DNA of 64,000 nt from assembly GCA_934343915.1 (NCBI GenBank), contig CAKRIL010000006.1, positions 25,180 to 89,179 of the forward strand. The letters are read 5' to 3'. Under the pieces are notes generated by a model. The model ran no database searches and was not told where the DNA came from. It saw only the letters and a list, made by a program, of their open reading frames with translations. This document shows, in pieces, positions 50,901 through 60,813 of the stretch. A program made the translations under genes and the position numbers. How positions within the stretch are numbered: position 1 is the first letter of the stretch; each line of letters opens with the position of its first letter. The stretch is from an uncultured Lachnospiraceae bacterium (lineage in GTDB: Bacteria; Bacillota; Clostridia; Lachnospirales; Lachnospiraceae).

Positions 50901-51857
50901 GTGGATACTGATAATTCAAAGAAAAAGTTAATAGTGCTTACAGGTCCTACTGCCGTCGGAAAGACGGATTTGTCGATACGACTTGCAAAGGGAGTCGGAG
51001 GCGAGATAATAAGCGCCGATTCGATGCAGGTGTACAGGAGAATGAACATCGGAACCGCAAAGATAAGACCGGAGGAGATGGACGGAGTAAGACATCATCT
51101 TATTGACATTTTAGAGCCCGATGAGAGCTTCAATGCATTCCTTTTTAAGGAGTATGCAAAGAAGGCGGCAGATGAGATATGGGAGCGCGGAAGCATTCCG
51201 ATAATTGTCGGGGGAACAGGTTTTTATATACAGACGCTTTTATATGATATAGAATTTGCACAAAGCGATGAAAATGATGGAATAAGGGATGAGCTCAACA
51301 GACTGTATGATGAAAAGGGTGCAGGCTATATGCATGATATGCTGCAGGAGATTGACCCGGATTACGCTGCTGAGGTTCACGAAAACAATGTAAAAAAGGT
51401 TATACGCGCAATAGAATTCTACAGGCAGACGGGGGGCAGAATGTCGGAGCACAATGCGGTTCAGAGGGAGCGCATTTCTCCGTATAATTTTGCGTATTTT
51501 GTGCTGTCGGATGACAGAAAGCTTCTGTATGACAGAATTGACAGACGCATTGACAAGATGCTTGATGAGGGACTTGTGGATGAGGTGAAGGCACTTCTTT
51601 CGGAAGGCTTAAAAAGGGACAGTGTATCAATGCAGGGCTTGGGATATAAGGAGATTGCCGCGTATCTTGCAGGTGAAATAAGTCTTGATGAGGCCGTCTA
51701 TATATTGAAGCGCGACACAAGGCATTTTGCCAAGAGACAGCTCACATGGTTCAGACGCGAGAAGGACGTTGAGTTCGTTGAGCTCGACAAGTTAAAGAGC
51801 CGTGATGCGGCATATGAATATATGCTTGGCGTGCTAAGAGAAAAGAATATTATTTAA
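50901..51857 (+). CDS. miaA: tRNA dimethylallyltransferase
   Basis: 318 residues. Transfers a dimethylallyl group to A37 of tRNA, the step before MiaB. P-loop GPTAVGKTDLS at about residue 17, the conserved ISADSMQVYRRMNIGTAK stretch, and GGTGFYIQTLLYDIEF are present, then SMQGLGYKEIAAYLAGEI and FAKRQLTWFRRE for tRNA binding. GTG start with AGAGGA (50886-50891), one base after the mutL stop. Confidence 0.96.
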   Translation: MDTDNSKKKLIVLTGPTAVGKTDLSIRLAKGVGGEIISADSMQVYRRMNIGTAKIRPEEMDGVRHHLIDILEPDESFNAFLFKEYAKKAADEIWERGSIPIIVGGTGFYIQTLLYDIEFAQSDENDGIRDELNRLYDEKGAGYMHDMLQEIDPDYAAEVHENNVKKVIRAIEFYRQTGGRMSEHNAVQRERISPYNFAYFVLSDDRKLLYDRIDRRIDKMLDEGLVDEVKALLSEGLKRDSVSMQGLGYKEIAAYLAGEISLDEAVYILKRDTRHFAKRQLTWFRREKDVEFVELDKLKSRDAAYEYMLGVLREKNII

Positions 51858-51877
51858 TACGATATATGGAGGACATT

Positions 51878-53182
51878 ATGAGTATCACAGAAGAAATATA
51901 CAGCATGTACCGCGAGATGGGAATATGCAGCGAGGTGCTTGAATACGGAATGAGAGCTGAAAAGAAGCTCTCTGAACGCTTTGAAAAAATCGACCGAATT
52001 GCGGAGTACAACCAGTTAAAGGTATTAAAGGCAATGCAGAAGAATCATGTGAGTGAATCACACTTCGGTGCAAGCACGGGCTACGGATATACCGATGCGG
52101 GAAGAGATACGCTTGAGCAGGTGTATGCGGATGTATTCCATACCGAGACTGCACTTGTAAGACCGCAGATTACATGCGGAACACATGCGCTTACAATAGC
52201 ACTTGCCGGCAATTTAAGACCGGGTGACGAGCTTTTATCCCCGGTCGGGAAGCCTTATGACACACTTCAGGGAATAATCGGCATGAGAGAGTGTCCGGGC
52301 TCACTTGCTGAGTACGGAATCACTTACAGACAGGCAGACCTCCTGTCTGACGGAAGCTTTGATTATGACGGAATAAAGGCTGCAATCAATGAAAAGACCA
52401 AGCTTGTGACAATACAGCGCTCTAAGGGCTACGACAGCAGACCTACTCTGTCTGTTGAGAGAATAGGTGAGCTTATAAGCTTTATAAAGGGAATCAAGCC
52501 TGAGGTTATATGCATGGTTGACAACTGCTACGGCGAGTTCGTTGAGATTATCGAACCATCGGATGTCGGCGCAGACATGGTTGTCGGCTCACTTATCAAG
52601 AATCCGGGAGGCGGTCTTGCACCTATCGGAGGATATATTGCAGGCAAGGAGGAGTATGTAAATCAGGCGGCATACCGCCTTACAGCTCCGGGACTCGGAA
52701 AGGAATTAGGCGCAACCCTCGGTGTAAACCAGTCGTTCTTCCAGGGCTTTTTCCTTGCACCTACCGTGACGGCGGGTGCTTTGAAGGGGGCTGTGTATGC
52801 GGCTAATCTTTATGAAAATCTCGGATATAAGGTTATTCCTGACGGAAGGGAAGAGCGTTATGATATAATTCAGGCTGTCGAGATGAAGACGGCGGAAGGA
52901 CTTATCGCTTTCTGTGAGGGCATTCAGGCTGCGGCACCTGTCGACAGCTTTGCAATCCCTGAGCCATGGGATATGCCGGGCTATGATTCACAGGTTATTA
53001 TGGCTGCGGGAGCATTCATATCAGGAGCATCGATTGAGCTCAGTGCGGACGGTCCGCTTCGCGAGCCTTATACCGCATTCTTCCAGGGAGGACTTACATG
53101 GAATCATGCGCGTTTTGGTATACTTAAGAGCCTTCAGCAGCTTGTTGATAAAGGAATTGTAAAAGTATCGGATTTGTGTTAA
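51878..53182 (+). CDS. Methionine gamma-lyase family PLP protein (YnbB-like)
   Basis: 434 residues. PLP-dependent enzyme of the group once called aluminium resistance proteins. The PLP lysine is in VGSLIKNPGGGLAPIGGYIA (about residue 240); MVDNCYGEFVE holds the cofactor-binding Asp. It stands just after miaA, the common position in Firmicutes. True substrate unknown. The ATG at 51878 is chosen for GGAGG (51868-51872). Confidence 0.88.
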   Translation: MSITEEIYSMYREMGICSEVLEYGMRAEKKLSERFEKIDRIAEYNQLKVLKAMQKNHVSESHFGASTGYGYTDAGRDTLEQVYADVFHTETALVRPQITCGTHALTIALAGNLRPGDELLSPVGKPYDTLQGIIGMRECPGSLAEYGITYRQADLLSDGSFDYDGIKAAINEKTKLVTIQRSKGYDSRPTLSVERIGELISFIKGIKPEVICMVDNCYGEFVEIIEPSDVGADMVVGSLIKNPGGGLAPIGGYIAGKEEYVNQAAYRLTAPGLGKELGATLGVNQSFFQGFFLAPTVTAGALKGAVYAANLYENLGYKVIPDGREERYDIIQAVEMKTAEGLIAFCEGIQAAAPVDSFAIPEPWDMPGYDSQVIMAAGAFISGASIELSADGPLREPYTAFFQGGLTWNHARFGILKSLQQLVDKGIVKVSDLC

Positions 53183-53224
53183 ATTGAGTAAGGGGATACC
53201 ATTTCAACCATAACGGAGGTTGGA

Positions 53225-53929
53225 ATGATGGAAAAGAAAAGCAGCAACAGCGATGAAAATAGGACTGATAAGCCTATGCTTCCATATGAAAAATGTGAGG
53301 CATACGGCTTTGAAAGCCTTACGGATGAGGAGCTTCTTGCAATTATTATAAGAAGCGGAACTAAAAAGTGCAGCTGCATGGAGACAGCAGCGGGACTGAT
53401 AAGACGTACCGACGGGCAGGGGATTGTAGGATTACAGAGGCTGTCGCTTCGCGAGCTCTCTGCTCTTCCGGGAATCGGAAGGGTCAAGGCGGTACAGCTT
53501 AAGTCCATATGCGAGCTGTCAAGAAGGATGGCAAGACAGAGGAGAGCACAGCGTCCGAATCTGTGCTCAGCGGAGGCTGTTGTCGATTATCTTATGGAGG
53601 ACATGAGACACCTCGAACAGGAGCAGTTAAGACTGCTGCTTCTTGATACAAAATGTATGCTGATACATGAGAAGACGATGAGCATAGGGACGGTGAACAG
53701 CACGATAATGCCGCCGCGGGAGATATGCCGTGAAGCGTTATTAAGGGACAGCACATGCTTTATTCTTGTGCACAATCATCCTACCGGGGATCCTACACCG
53801 AGCCGTGAGGATATCTCATCGACCGTAAGAATAATGAATGCGGCACAATTAATTGGAATTACTTTGATTGACCACATAATTATTGGTGATAATACATATA
53901 TCAGTATGAAGGACAATGGTTTGATATAA
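53225..53929 (+). CDS. radC: RadC family JAMM-domain protein
   Basis: 234 residues. An N-terminal helix-hairpin-helix region (LSALPGIGRVKAVQLKSI, about 75-95) precedes the JAMM metalloprotease-like domain with HNHPTGDPTPSREDI (about residue 182). Named for DNA repair, but the role is unproven. MreB follows closely; a TATAAT at 53925-53930 overlaps the end of the gene and may serve mreB, though no good -35 is seen. Confidence 0.93.
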   Translation: MMEKKSSNSDENRTDKPMLPYEKCEAYGFESLTDEELLAIIIRSGTKKCSCMETAAGLIRRTDGQGIVGLQRLSLRELSALPGIGRVKAVQLKSICELSRRMARQRRAQRPNLCSAEAVVDYLMEDMRHLEQEQLRLLLLDTKCMLIHEKTMSIGTVNSTIMPPREICREALLRDSTCFILVHNHPTGDPTPSREDISSTVRIMNAAQLIGITLIDHIIIGDNTYISMKDNGLI

Positions 53930-53964
53930 TATTAACGTATAAGCGCGTGGAATGGAGGACTAAT

Positions 53965-54984
53965 ATGGCTAAGAGTGTTTTTGGCCTTGATATAGGTACA
54001 AGCAATATTAAGATATACTGCAATGACAGGGATGAGATTCTCAATGAGAAGAACATTATCGCCATAGCTAATAAGAAGACTGTATATGCAGTTGGAGATG
54101 AGGCATTCGAGATGCATGAGAAGGCACCGGATTCTATTCAGGTTACTTTTCCTGTCAAGTACGGCGTTATAGCCGATTTTGCCAATATGCAGATTCTTGT
54201 GACCGAGTTCATCAGGAAGTTAAGCAAGGGAGGCAAAATTATGCCTGCCGACTACTATATTGCCGTTCCGACTGATATTACAGAGGTTGAGAAGAGAGCA
54301 TTTTTAGAGCTTATCAGGGACTCCAAGATAAAGGCAAGAAAAATTATGGTAATTAACAAGCCGGTAGCGGATGCGGTCGGTTCGGGTGTCGATGTCAATG
54401 GCGCAAAGGGTGTTATGATAGTTAATATCGGTGCGGACACAACTGAAATTTCCGTGTTAAGCCTTGGAGGAATAGTGCTAAGCCGTGCGGTTAAGTTCGG
54501 CGGCAATAAGCTTGATGAGCAGATTATCGGTGCGGTTCGCAAGAAGTATAATCTTGTAATCGGTGCTAAGACGGCAGAGCATATCAAGGTCACTTTGGGA
54601 AGTGCGCTTCCTATGGAGGAACAGTTCGTGAGCGTATACGGAAGAGATCTGGTTACGGGACTTCCTATGTCAAGACAGATCTCATCAACGGTTGTGTATG
54701 AATGTCTTGTGGACTTCATTCACTCGATAGTTGATTCGATTAAGATGATTCTTGAGAGGACACCGCCTGAGCTTGCGTCGGACATTATTGATACGGGAAT
54801 TCATCTTACGGGCGGCTCGTCGGGAATACTGCATCTTGCGGAGCTCATTAACAATGAAACGGACTTGAACGTCATTATATCGGATGAACCGTCCGAGAGT
54901 GTTGTGCGCGGAATAAAGACAATAATTGAGGATCCGGCATTCACTGAGATTGCATATATCCCTAAAGAAAAGATATATGATTAA
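53965..54984 (+). CDS. mreB: Rod shape-determining protein MreB
   Basis: 339 residues, actin fold. Phosphate 1 region FGLDIGTSNIKIYC, phosphate 2 region VNIGADTTEISVLSLGGIVL, and adenosine region HLTGGSSGILHL. It polymerises under the membrane and guides wall synthesis. It is fairly divergent from classical MreB (for instance IGTSNI for IGTANT), but mreC and mreD follow. The ATG at 53965 follows GGAGG. Confidence 0.93.
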   Translation: MAKSVFGLDIGTSNIKIYCNDRDEILNEKNIIAIANKKTVYAVGDEAFEMHEKAPDSIQVTFPVKYGVIADFANMQILVTEFIRKLSKGGKIMPADYYIAVPTDITEVEKRAFLELIRDSKIKARKIMVINKPVADAVGSGVDVNGAKGVMIVNIGADTTEISVLSLGGIVLSRAVKFGGNKLDEQIIGAVRKKYNLVIGAKTAEHIKVTLGSALPMEEQFVSVYGRDLVTGLPMSRQISSTVVYECLVDFIHSIVDSIKMILERTPPELASDIIDTGIHLTGGSSGILHLAELINNETDLNVIISDEPSESVVRGIKTIIEDPAFTEIAYIPKEKIYD

Positions 54985-54995
54985 AGAGGAGCTAT

Positions 54996-55835
54996 ATGGA
55001 AAAGAAACCACAATTACATGTCTCACAGAAATTTATGCTGACTGTACTTACAGTGCTCTGTGTACTGCTTATCGGCGTGTCATTCTTTACCGATAAGCTC
55101 ACCGCACCTGTACAGAATGCTCTTTCATATATTATCACACCTTTACAGAAGGGAATCAACGGAATGGGTCTGTGGCTTACTGACAGGGCAGATTATTTCG
55201 CAACAATAGATGAATTAAGAGCTGAGAATGAGCAGCTTAAGAATGAACTCTACGAGGTAAAGGAGAAGAATCTTGTTCTGATTCAGGACCAGATTGAGTT
55301 AAACAATCTTCGTGAGCTGTATGCACTTGACAATAAAATACCGGGATACGAGAAGGTTGCCGCAAGAGTTATAGGAAAGAGCTCGGGCAACTGGTTCTCA
55401 ACATTTACGATAGATAAGGGAAGCAAGGATGGAATACAGGTCGATATGAACGTTATATGCGGCAATGGTCTTGTGGGAATCGTAACGGACGTAACAGATA
55501 ACTCTGCCACGGTGCGCAGCATAATTGACAATAACAGCAATGTGACAGGAATGCTTATAACAAGCTCCGATACCTGTAATATCCGCGGAGATTTGGAACT
55601 TATCGACAGCGGTTATGTGCATCTTGAGTATCTGCGCGGTGATGTCGATGTAGCCGACGGAGACATGATTGTCACATCCAACATAAGCAGCAAATATATC
55701 GAAGGCATCCTTATAGGCTATGCCAAGAATGTATCGGAGGATGCCAACAGTCTCACACAGTCGGGATATCTCATTCCGGCAGTTGATTTTGAACATATGA
55801 CAGAGGTGCTTGTAATAATGCAGCTTAAGCAGTAA
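54996..55835 (+). CDS. mreC: Rod shape-determining protein MreC
   Basis: 279 residues. One N-terminal membrane helix (about 10-28, LTVLTVLCVLLIGVSFF), then a coiled coil (ELRAENEQLKNELYEVKEKN) and two beta-barrel domains outside the cell (VIGKSSGNWFSTFTIDKGSK, GNGLVGIVTDVTDNSATVRS). Links MreB with the wall synthases. Eleven bases after mreB. Confidence 0.95.
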   Translation: MEKKPQLHVSQKFMLTVLTVLCVLLIGVSFFTDKLTAPVQNALSYIITPLQKGINGMGLWLTDRADYFATIDELRAENEQLKNELYEVKEKNLVLIQDQIELNNLRELYALDNKIPGYEKVAARVIGKSSGNWFSTFTIDKGSKDGIQVDMNVICGNGLVGIVTDVTDNSATVRSIIDNNSNVTGMLITSSDTCNIRGDLELIDSGYVHLEYLRGDVDVADGDMIVTSNISSKYIEGILIGYAKNVSEDANSLTQSGYLIPAVDFEHMTEVLVIMQLKQ

Positions 55836-55845
55836 GGAAATTAAT

Positions 55846-56364
55846 ATGAAAAGAGTATTGTATTGTATTTTTTCTGTTTTAATTACATATATTTTGCAGG
55901 TCACCGTATTTTCGTATTTTGAGATTGCAGGTATAAGACCTAATCTTCTGCTTATGCTGACATGCATAACCGGCTTTTTGATGGGCGGAAGAATGGGGCT
56001 TATAGAAGGCTTCCTTTCAGGTCTTCTGATTGACCTTATGGCTGGCGGAACGGTTGGCTTTACCGCACTTGTATACATGTATGCCGGGGCGCTCAACGGC
56101 TTCTTTTACAAGGATTATGTCAAGGAGGAGCTGTTTCTTCCCATGGCACTTGTGGCAGCGAGCACATTTGTATATGAGTTCTTGTATTACATCTTTTACT
56201 TTTTACTCCAGAACAAGCTGAGGTTTTCCTACTATTTTGCAAGGATTATTTTGCCTGAGGTAATATACACTGTATTGATAACTCTTTTGGCATATGTATT
56301 TATCTATTTCATTATCCGAAAGGTAGAGCAGTCCAGAAAAAGGAGGACGGTAACGAGTGCTTAA
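55846..56364 (+). CDS. mreD: Rod shape-determining protein MreD
   Basis: 172 residues, about five membrane segments, ECF-transporter S-component-like fold. NLLLMLTCITGFLMGGRMGL and EGFLSGLLIDLMAGGTVGFT are the typical MreD pattern. Its stop overlaps the PBP2 start by 8 bases, as expected for coupled genes of the elongation complex. Confidence 0.92.
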   Translation: MKRVLYCIFSVLITYILQVTVFSYFEIAGIRPNLLLMLTCITGFLMGGRMGLIEGFLSGLLIDLMAGGTVGFTALVYMYAGALNGFFYKDYVKEELFLPMALVAASTFVYEFLYYIFYFLLQNKLRFSYYFARIILPEVIYTVLITLLAYVFIYFIIRKVEQSRKRRTVTSA

Positions 56365-59182
56365 GGAAGACTTAAAGATAATATGGGATTATGTGAAGTC
56401 GATTCTGCGTTCAAGACTTCTGCCGATTATTATCTTTTCAACGGTACTTTTTGGTATTCTTATATATCATCTGTTTGATCTGCAGATAATTCACGGTGAA
56501 GACTATCAGGTCAATTACGCACAGAAGACGGAGAAGACACTTGTGCTTAACAGCACAAGAGGAAATATATATGATGTCAACGGTGAGCTTTTGGCATACA
56601 ATGAGCTTGCATATTCGGTTATAATCGAGGACAGCTCCACTGCAATCAAAAATACCCAGCTCAATGAAATAATCGTCGAGATGTATGATATCATTGAGGA
56701 GAACGGCGACAGATACAATATTGACTATTCTATAAGGCTTAACAAGTACAGCAAGTATGAGTTCACAAAGTCTGGCAACACATTGCTCAGGTATCTGAGA
56801 GATATCTACGGTCATAAGTATATAAGTGAGCTTACCGACGAGGAGAGGAATGCTACACCTGATGATGTCATTGCACTGCTTAAGAGTAAAAAATATTACA
56901 ATATAAGTGACGAATACAGCAAGGAAGAGGTGCTTGAGATTATATATGTAAGAACCAATCTCGCAGCACATGCTTATCAGAGATATATTTCTTTTACCGT
57001 GGCAGACAATGTATCGGAGGCTACGATGGCAGCTATACTGGAAAATTCCGACAGACTTACGGGTGTGACGGTTAAGGATGAGTACATAAGATGCTACAAT
57101 TACGGCAAATACATTGCACACCTCATCGGTTACACCGGAAAGGTGTCATCTGAAGAGCTTGCGGAGCTTCAGAAGGAAGACCCGTCATATCAGGCAAGTG
57201 ATATTGTAGGTAAATCAGGTGTCGAAAAGAGCTACGAACAGGTGCTCAACGGAACCAAGGGAAGCAGAACGGTGCTTGTTGACAGTTATGGTCGAGTTTT
57301 GGATGTTGTTGACGAAAAAGAACCTGTCACAGGTTCGGATATATACCTTACAATAGATGTTAAGCTTACTCAGCAGATATACGATCTGCTTGAGAGAAGA
57401 CTGTCCGAGATTCTTGTGGCGAGAATTGTCAATTCCGATTCTGACAGGGTGGCATCTGCTGAGGGAGATATGGTTGTTATTCCTGTAAAGGATGTGTATT
57501 TTGCACTGTTTGACAACAACACCTTGTCGATAGACGGACTCAGGGAGAATCATGATGCCGGGGCTGCTGCCTCGATATATGCGACATTTGACGCTAAGCG
57601 GGTTCAGATTACGGATGCATTGAGACAAGAGCTGTATGATTCAGCCACGGTCTATTCTGCACTCAGCGAGGAGATGCAGGAGTATGTAAAGAATGTCAGA
57701 ACAATTCTCATTAACGGCGGAATACTCAACACGGATGCAATAAGCTCGACGGACGAGCTTTCCGTGGCATGGACCAATGGAGAGATAAGTCTCAGGGATT
57801 ATTTATATAATGCTATTGCAAAAGACTGGATTAATATATATAATTTGGATGTTAAGGACGAATATCCGACAATGGATGAGGTTCTTGACGCAATGCTCGG
57901 CTATGCACTTGACGAGCTCGAAACTGATGATGCTTACGACAAGCTGCTCATGAAATATCTTGTAAAGGGCGGTCAGATAAGCGGAAGAGAGGTGTGTCTG
58001 CTTCTCATGGAGCAGGGCTGCGTTCCTTTCACTGCGGATGACTATAATTCAGTAGCCGGCGGTGCATCACCTTATGACTATATCATAGAACAGATAAGAG
58101 CCCTCAACATAACACCTGCCATGCTGGCACTTGACCCGTGTTCGGGAGCGGTTGTTCTCGAGGATGCACAGACGGGAAATATTATAGCGATGGTTACATA
58201 TCCAAGCTATGATATTAACAATTTTTCGGGTTCGATTGATTCGAATTATTATGCGTCGCTTCTCGCCGATAAGTCAACGCCTCTTGTGAACCGTGCGACC
58301 CAGACCAGAATAGCACCGGGTTCGACATTCAAGATTGCCACGGCAATTGCGGGACTTATGGAGGGGGTCATAACGCCTAATGAGACAATAACAGATACAG
58401 GTATATTTGATAAGGTTAATCCTAACCTGAAGTGCTGGATATATCCGGGCAATCACGGCTCAATCAATGTAAAACAGGCAATAGGAGTATCGTGTAATTA
58501 CTTTTTCTGTGAGGTCGGTTACAGATTAAGCACTGAGTCAGACGGAAGCCTTAATGCTGACAAGGGACTTAATGTTCTTAAGCATTATGCGGAGGAGCTG
58601 GGACTTGCGACTAAGACGGGAATACAGATATCCGAGGCGACACCTAATCCGTCGTCGGTATCGGTTATTGCATCAACAATCGGTCAGGGAAATCATGCGT
58701 ATACAGCACTCAATCTTGCAAGATACACCTCCACGATAGGCAACGGAGGAACGGTATATAATTCCAGTGTTATCAGCAAGGTGGTTGACAGCAACGGGGA
58801 TGTAATTGAGCTGTATGAGCCGGTTGTGGCCAATGAGGTTGAACTTGACAGTACGGTATGGGATTCAGTGTATGAGGGTGGACGTAATGTTATTATGGGA
58901 AGCCCTGTCGGAACTCAGTTATTTGATAAATACCTTCCCGTAACAGTCGGAGGAAAATCAGGTACCGCCGAGGAGAACAAGAACAGAGGCTCACATGCCA
59001 ACTATATCACATGGGCTCCGTATAACAATGCGGATGTTGCCGTTGCGGTAATGATTCCTAACGGATATGCGGCTGTTAATGCCGGAATTATGTCATTTTA
59101 TGCATTATCGGCTTATTATGATTCTTATATTCCTTCCGCGGTGTATGCAAGCGTGGAGGGTGCTTTAACCATTATAGAGTAA
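56357..59182 (+). CDS. mrdA: Penicillin-binding protein 2 (elongasome transpeptidase)
   Basis: 941 residues, class B PBP. Membrane anchor at about 16-36, dimerisation domain from about 60, then the transpeptidase: active-site serine in PGSTFKIATA (SxxK), SCN in IGVSCNYFFCEVGYRL, and KSGT in VGGKSGTAEENKN. About 250 residues of inserted or expanded sequence (about 350-600, including a run of Asp/Ala-rich helices) separate the two halves; this long form is known in Lachnospiraceae. GTG start with AGGAGG at 56341-56346. Confidence 0.94.
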   Translation: MLKEDLKIIWDYVKSILRSRLLPIIIFSTVLFGILIYHLFDLQIIHGEDYQVNYAQKTEKTLVLNSTRGNIYDVNGELLAYNELAYSVIIEDSSTAIKNTQLNEIIVEMYDIIEENGDRYNIDYSIRLNKYSKYEFTKSGNTLLRYLRDIYGHKYISELTDEERNATPDDVIALLKSKKYYNISDEYSKEEVLEIIYVRTNLAAHAYQRYISFTVADNVSEATMAAILENSDRLTGVTVKDEYIRCYNYGKYIAHLIGYTGKVSSEELAELQKEDPSYQASDIVGKSGVEKSYEQVLNGTKGSRTVLVDSYGRVLDVVDEKEPVTGSDIYLTIDVKLTQQIYDLLERRLSEILVARIVNSDSDRVASAEGDMVVIPVKDVYFALFDNNTLSIDGLRENHDAGAAASIYATFDAKRVQITDALRQELYDSATVYSALSEEMQEYVKNVRTILINGGILNTDAISSTDELSVAWTNGEISLRDYLYNAIAKDWINIYNLDVKDEYPTMDEVLDAMLGYALDELETDDAYDKLLMKYLVKGGQISGREVCLLLMEQGCVPFTADDYNSVAGGASPYDYIIEQIRALNITPAMLALDPCSGAVVLEDAQTGNIIAMVTYPSYDINNFSGSIDSNYYASLLADKSTPLVNRATQTRIAPGSTFKIATAIAGLMEGVITPNETITDTGIFDKVNPNLKCWIYPGNHGSINVKQAIGVSCNYFFCEVGYRLSTESDGSLNADKGLNVLKHYAEELGLATKTGIQISEATPNPSSVSVIASTIGQGNHAYTALNLARYTSTIGNGGTVYNSSVISKVVDSNGDVIELYEPVVANEVELDSTVWDSVYEGGRNVIMGSPVGTQLFDKYLPVTVGGKSGTAEENKNRGSHANYITWAPYNNADVAVAVMIPNGYAAVNAGIMSFYALSAYYDSYIPSAVYASVEGALTIIE

Positions 59183-59206
59183 AATTCCCGAAAGGAAGGT
59201 CAGGCT

Positions 59207-59878
59207 ATGGATAATTCAGTAATAATTAAAGGCAATAAGCACGGAATAGTTGTTGTTATGGATGAGAATATTCCGTTTGAAGAGCTTAAGGAAGCACTCG
59301 CAGAGAAATTCCGTTCGGCATCGAAGTTCTTTGACAAGGCCAACATGGCGGTCTCATTCGAGGGCAGAAGCGTGTCTCAGGCGGAGGAAAAAGAAATACT
59401 CGATATTATAGCTGCCAATTCGGAGCTTAATATTATATGTGTTGTTGACAATGACAAGATGCGTGACGAGTACTATAAGAAGGCGGTTGATACCAAGCTT
59501 GAAGAGCTCTCATCACATACGGGGCAGTTCTACAAGGGAACCTTAAGAAGCGGACAGGTTCTTGAATCCGAGAGCAGTATAATTATTCTCGGAGATGTCA
59601 ACCCGGGGGCAAGAGTTATATCGACGGGCAACGTCGTGGTGCTCGGAAGCCTCAAGGGACTTGTATTCGCGGGAGCTAACGGCAATCAGGATGCTTTTGT
59701 TGTTGCCCTTGAGATGGCACCGATGCAGATAAGAATAGGTGATGTTATTGCAAGAAGCAATGATGCGGCACCCCTTAAACCAAGCAAAAGTGTAGACCCT
59801 AAGATTGCCTTTGTCGATGACAATAATATATACATAGAGAAGCTTGACAAGAATGTCTTGTCAGATATTCGCCTATAA
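59207..59878 (+). CDS. minC: Septum site-determining protein MinC
   Basis: 223 residues. N-terminal domain about 1-100, then the beta-helix C-terminal domain with GTLRSGQVLESESSIIILGD, VNPGARVISTGNVVVLGSLK and GLVFAGANGNQDAFVVALEM, the standard MinC pattern. Inhibits FtsZ assembly away from midcell together with MinD. Confidence 0.95.
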   Translation: MDNSVIIKGNKHGIVVVMDENIPFEELKEALAEKFRSASKFFDKANMAVSFEGRSVSQAEEKEILDIIAANSELNIICVVDNDKMRDEYYKKAVDTKLEELSSHTGQFYKGTLRSGQVLESESSIIILGDVNPGARVISTGNVVVLGSLKGLVFAGANGNQDAFVVALEMAPMQIRIGDVIARSNDAAPLKPSKSVDPKIAFVDDNNIYIEKLDKNVLSDIRL

Positions 59879-59902
59879 TTTTGCAAATATTTAAAAAAAT
59901 TA

Positions 59903-59931
59903 TTGCTTTTATGCAAAAAAACAATCATAAT
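59903..59931 (+). promoter_or_regulatory. Candidate minD promoter
   Basis: -35 TTGCTT (59903-59908), 17-base spacer, -10 CATAAT (59926-59931), about 70 bases before the minD start. It would give minDE and rodA their own transcript start separate from minC. Confidence 0.45.
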
Positions 59932-59985
59932 AATATTATGATTTTCTCCTGATATGAGGAGAGAAAAAAAGAGCCGCACCGCGGC
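59923..59985 (+). other. Structured leader of minD (three small hairpins)
   Basis: A perfect 9-bp palindrome AATCATAAT (59923-59931) with ATTATGATT (59935-59943); TCTCCT (59945-59950) with AGGAGA (59957-59962); and GCCGC (59973-59977) with GCGGC (59981-59985) directly before the GGAG ribosome site. The second hairpin has an AGGAGA that is an anti-Shine-Dalgarno-like mimic partner. Function unknown; translational tuning is possible. Confidence 0.4.
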
Positions 59986-60000
59986 GGAATGGAGAATTGT

Positions 60001-60792
60001 ATGAGTGAAGTCATTGTTGTCACCAGTGGTAAGGGTGGCGTAGGTAAGACAACCACATCGGCTAATGTCGGTACGGGACTTGCAAAACTTAATAAGAAAG
60101 TTGTTTTAATTGATACAGATATAGGTCTTCGTAACCTTGATGTTGTTATGGGACTCGAGAACAGAATAGTATACAATCTTGTTGATGTTGTTGAGGGCAA
60201 CTGCAGATATAAGCAGGCTCTTATAAAGGACAAGAGATACCCTAATCTGTATCTTCTTCCTTCAGCACAGACGAGAGATAAGACAAGCGTTACACCTGAG
60301 CAGATGAAGGCACTTATCGATGAACTCAGACAGGAATTCGATTACATAATTCTTGACTGCCCGGCAGGAATTGAGCAGGGCTTTAAGAATGCGATTGCCG
60401 GTGCGGACAGAGCACTCGTTGTGACCACACCTGAGGTGTCGGCAATTCGTGATGCGGACAGAATTATCGGTCTGTTAGAGGCAAATGACCTTAAGAGAAG
60501 CGACCTTATTGTCAACCGTATCAGAATGGATATGGTCAAGAAGGGCGATATGATGTCAATAGATGATGTCGTTGACATTCTTTCAATCAATCTTATCGGT
60601 GCCGTTCCTGATGATGAGAACATCGTTATTTCAACCAATAACGGTGAACCATTGGTAGGTAATGACACACTTGCAGGACAGGCTTATATGAATATCTGTA
60701 AGAGAATCATGGGCGAGGATATTCCTCTTCTTGACCTTTCAGAGAAGTCAGGCTTTTGGAATAAGCTTAAGTCTATCTTTTCATCAAAATAA
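60001..60792 (+). CDS. minD: Septum site-determining ATPase MinD
   Basis: 263 residues. The deviant Walker A SGKGGVGKTTTSANVG at about residues 9-24, IDTDIGLRNLDVVMGLE, and DYIILDCPAGIEQG are hallmarks. The C-terminal amphipathic helix GFWNKLKSIFSSK binds membrane. The ATG at 60001 (GGAG 59990-59993) is preferred to 59989. Confidence 0.97.
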   Translation: MSEVIVVTSGKGGVGKTTTSANVGTGLAKLNKKVVLIDTDIGLRNLDVVMGLENRIVYNLVDVVEGNCRYKQALIKDKRYPNLYLLPSAQTRDKTSVTPEQMKALIDELRQEFDYIILDCPAGIEQGFKNAIAGADRALVVTTPEVSAIRDADRIIGLLEANDLKRSDLIVNRIRMDMVKKGDMMSIDDVVDILSINLIGAVPDDENIVISTNNGEPLVGNDTLAGQAYMNICKRIMGEDIPLLDLSEKSGFWNKLKSIFSSK

Positions 60793-60813
60793 TATAATAA
60801 GGGGGATGCATTA

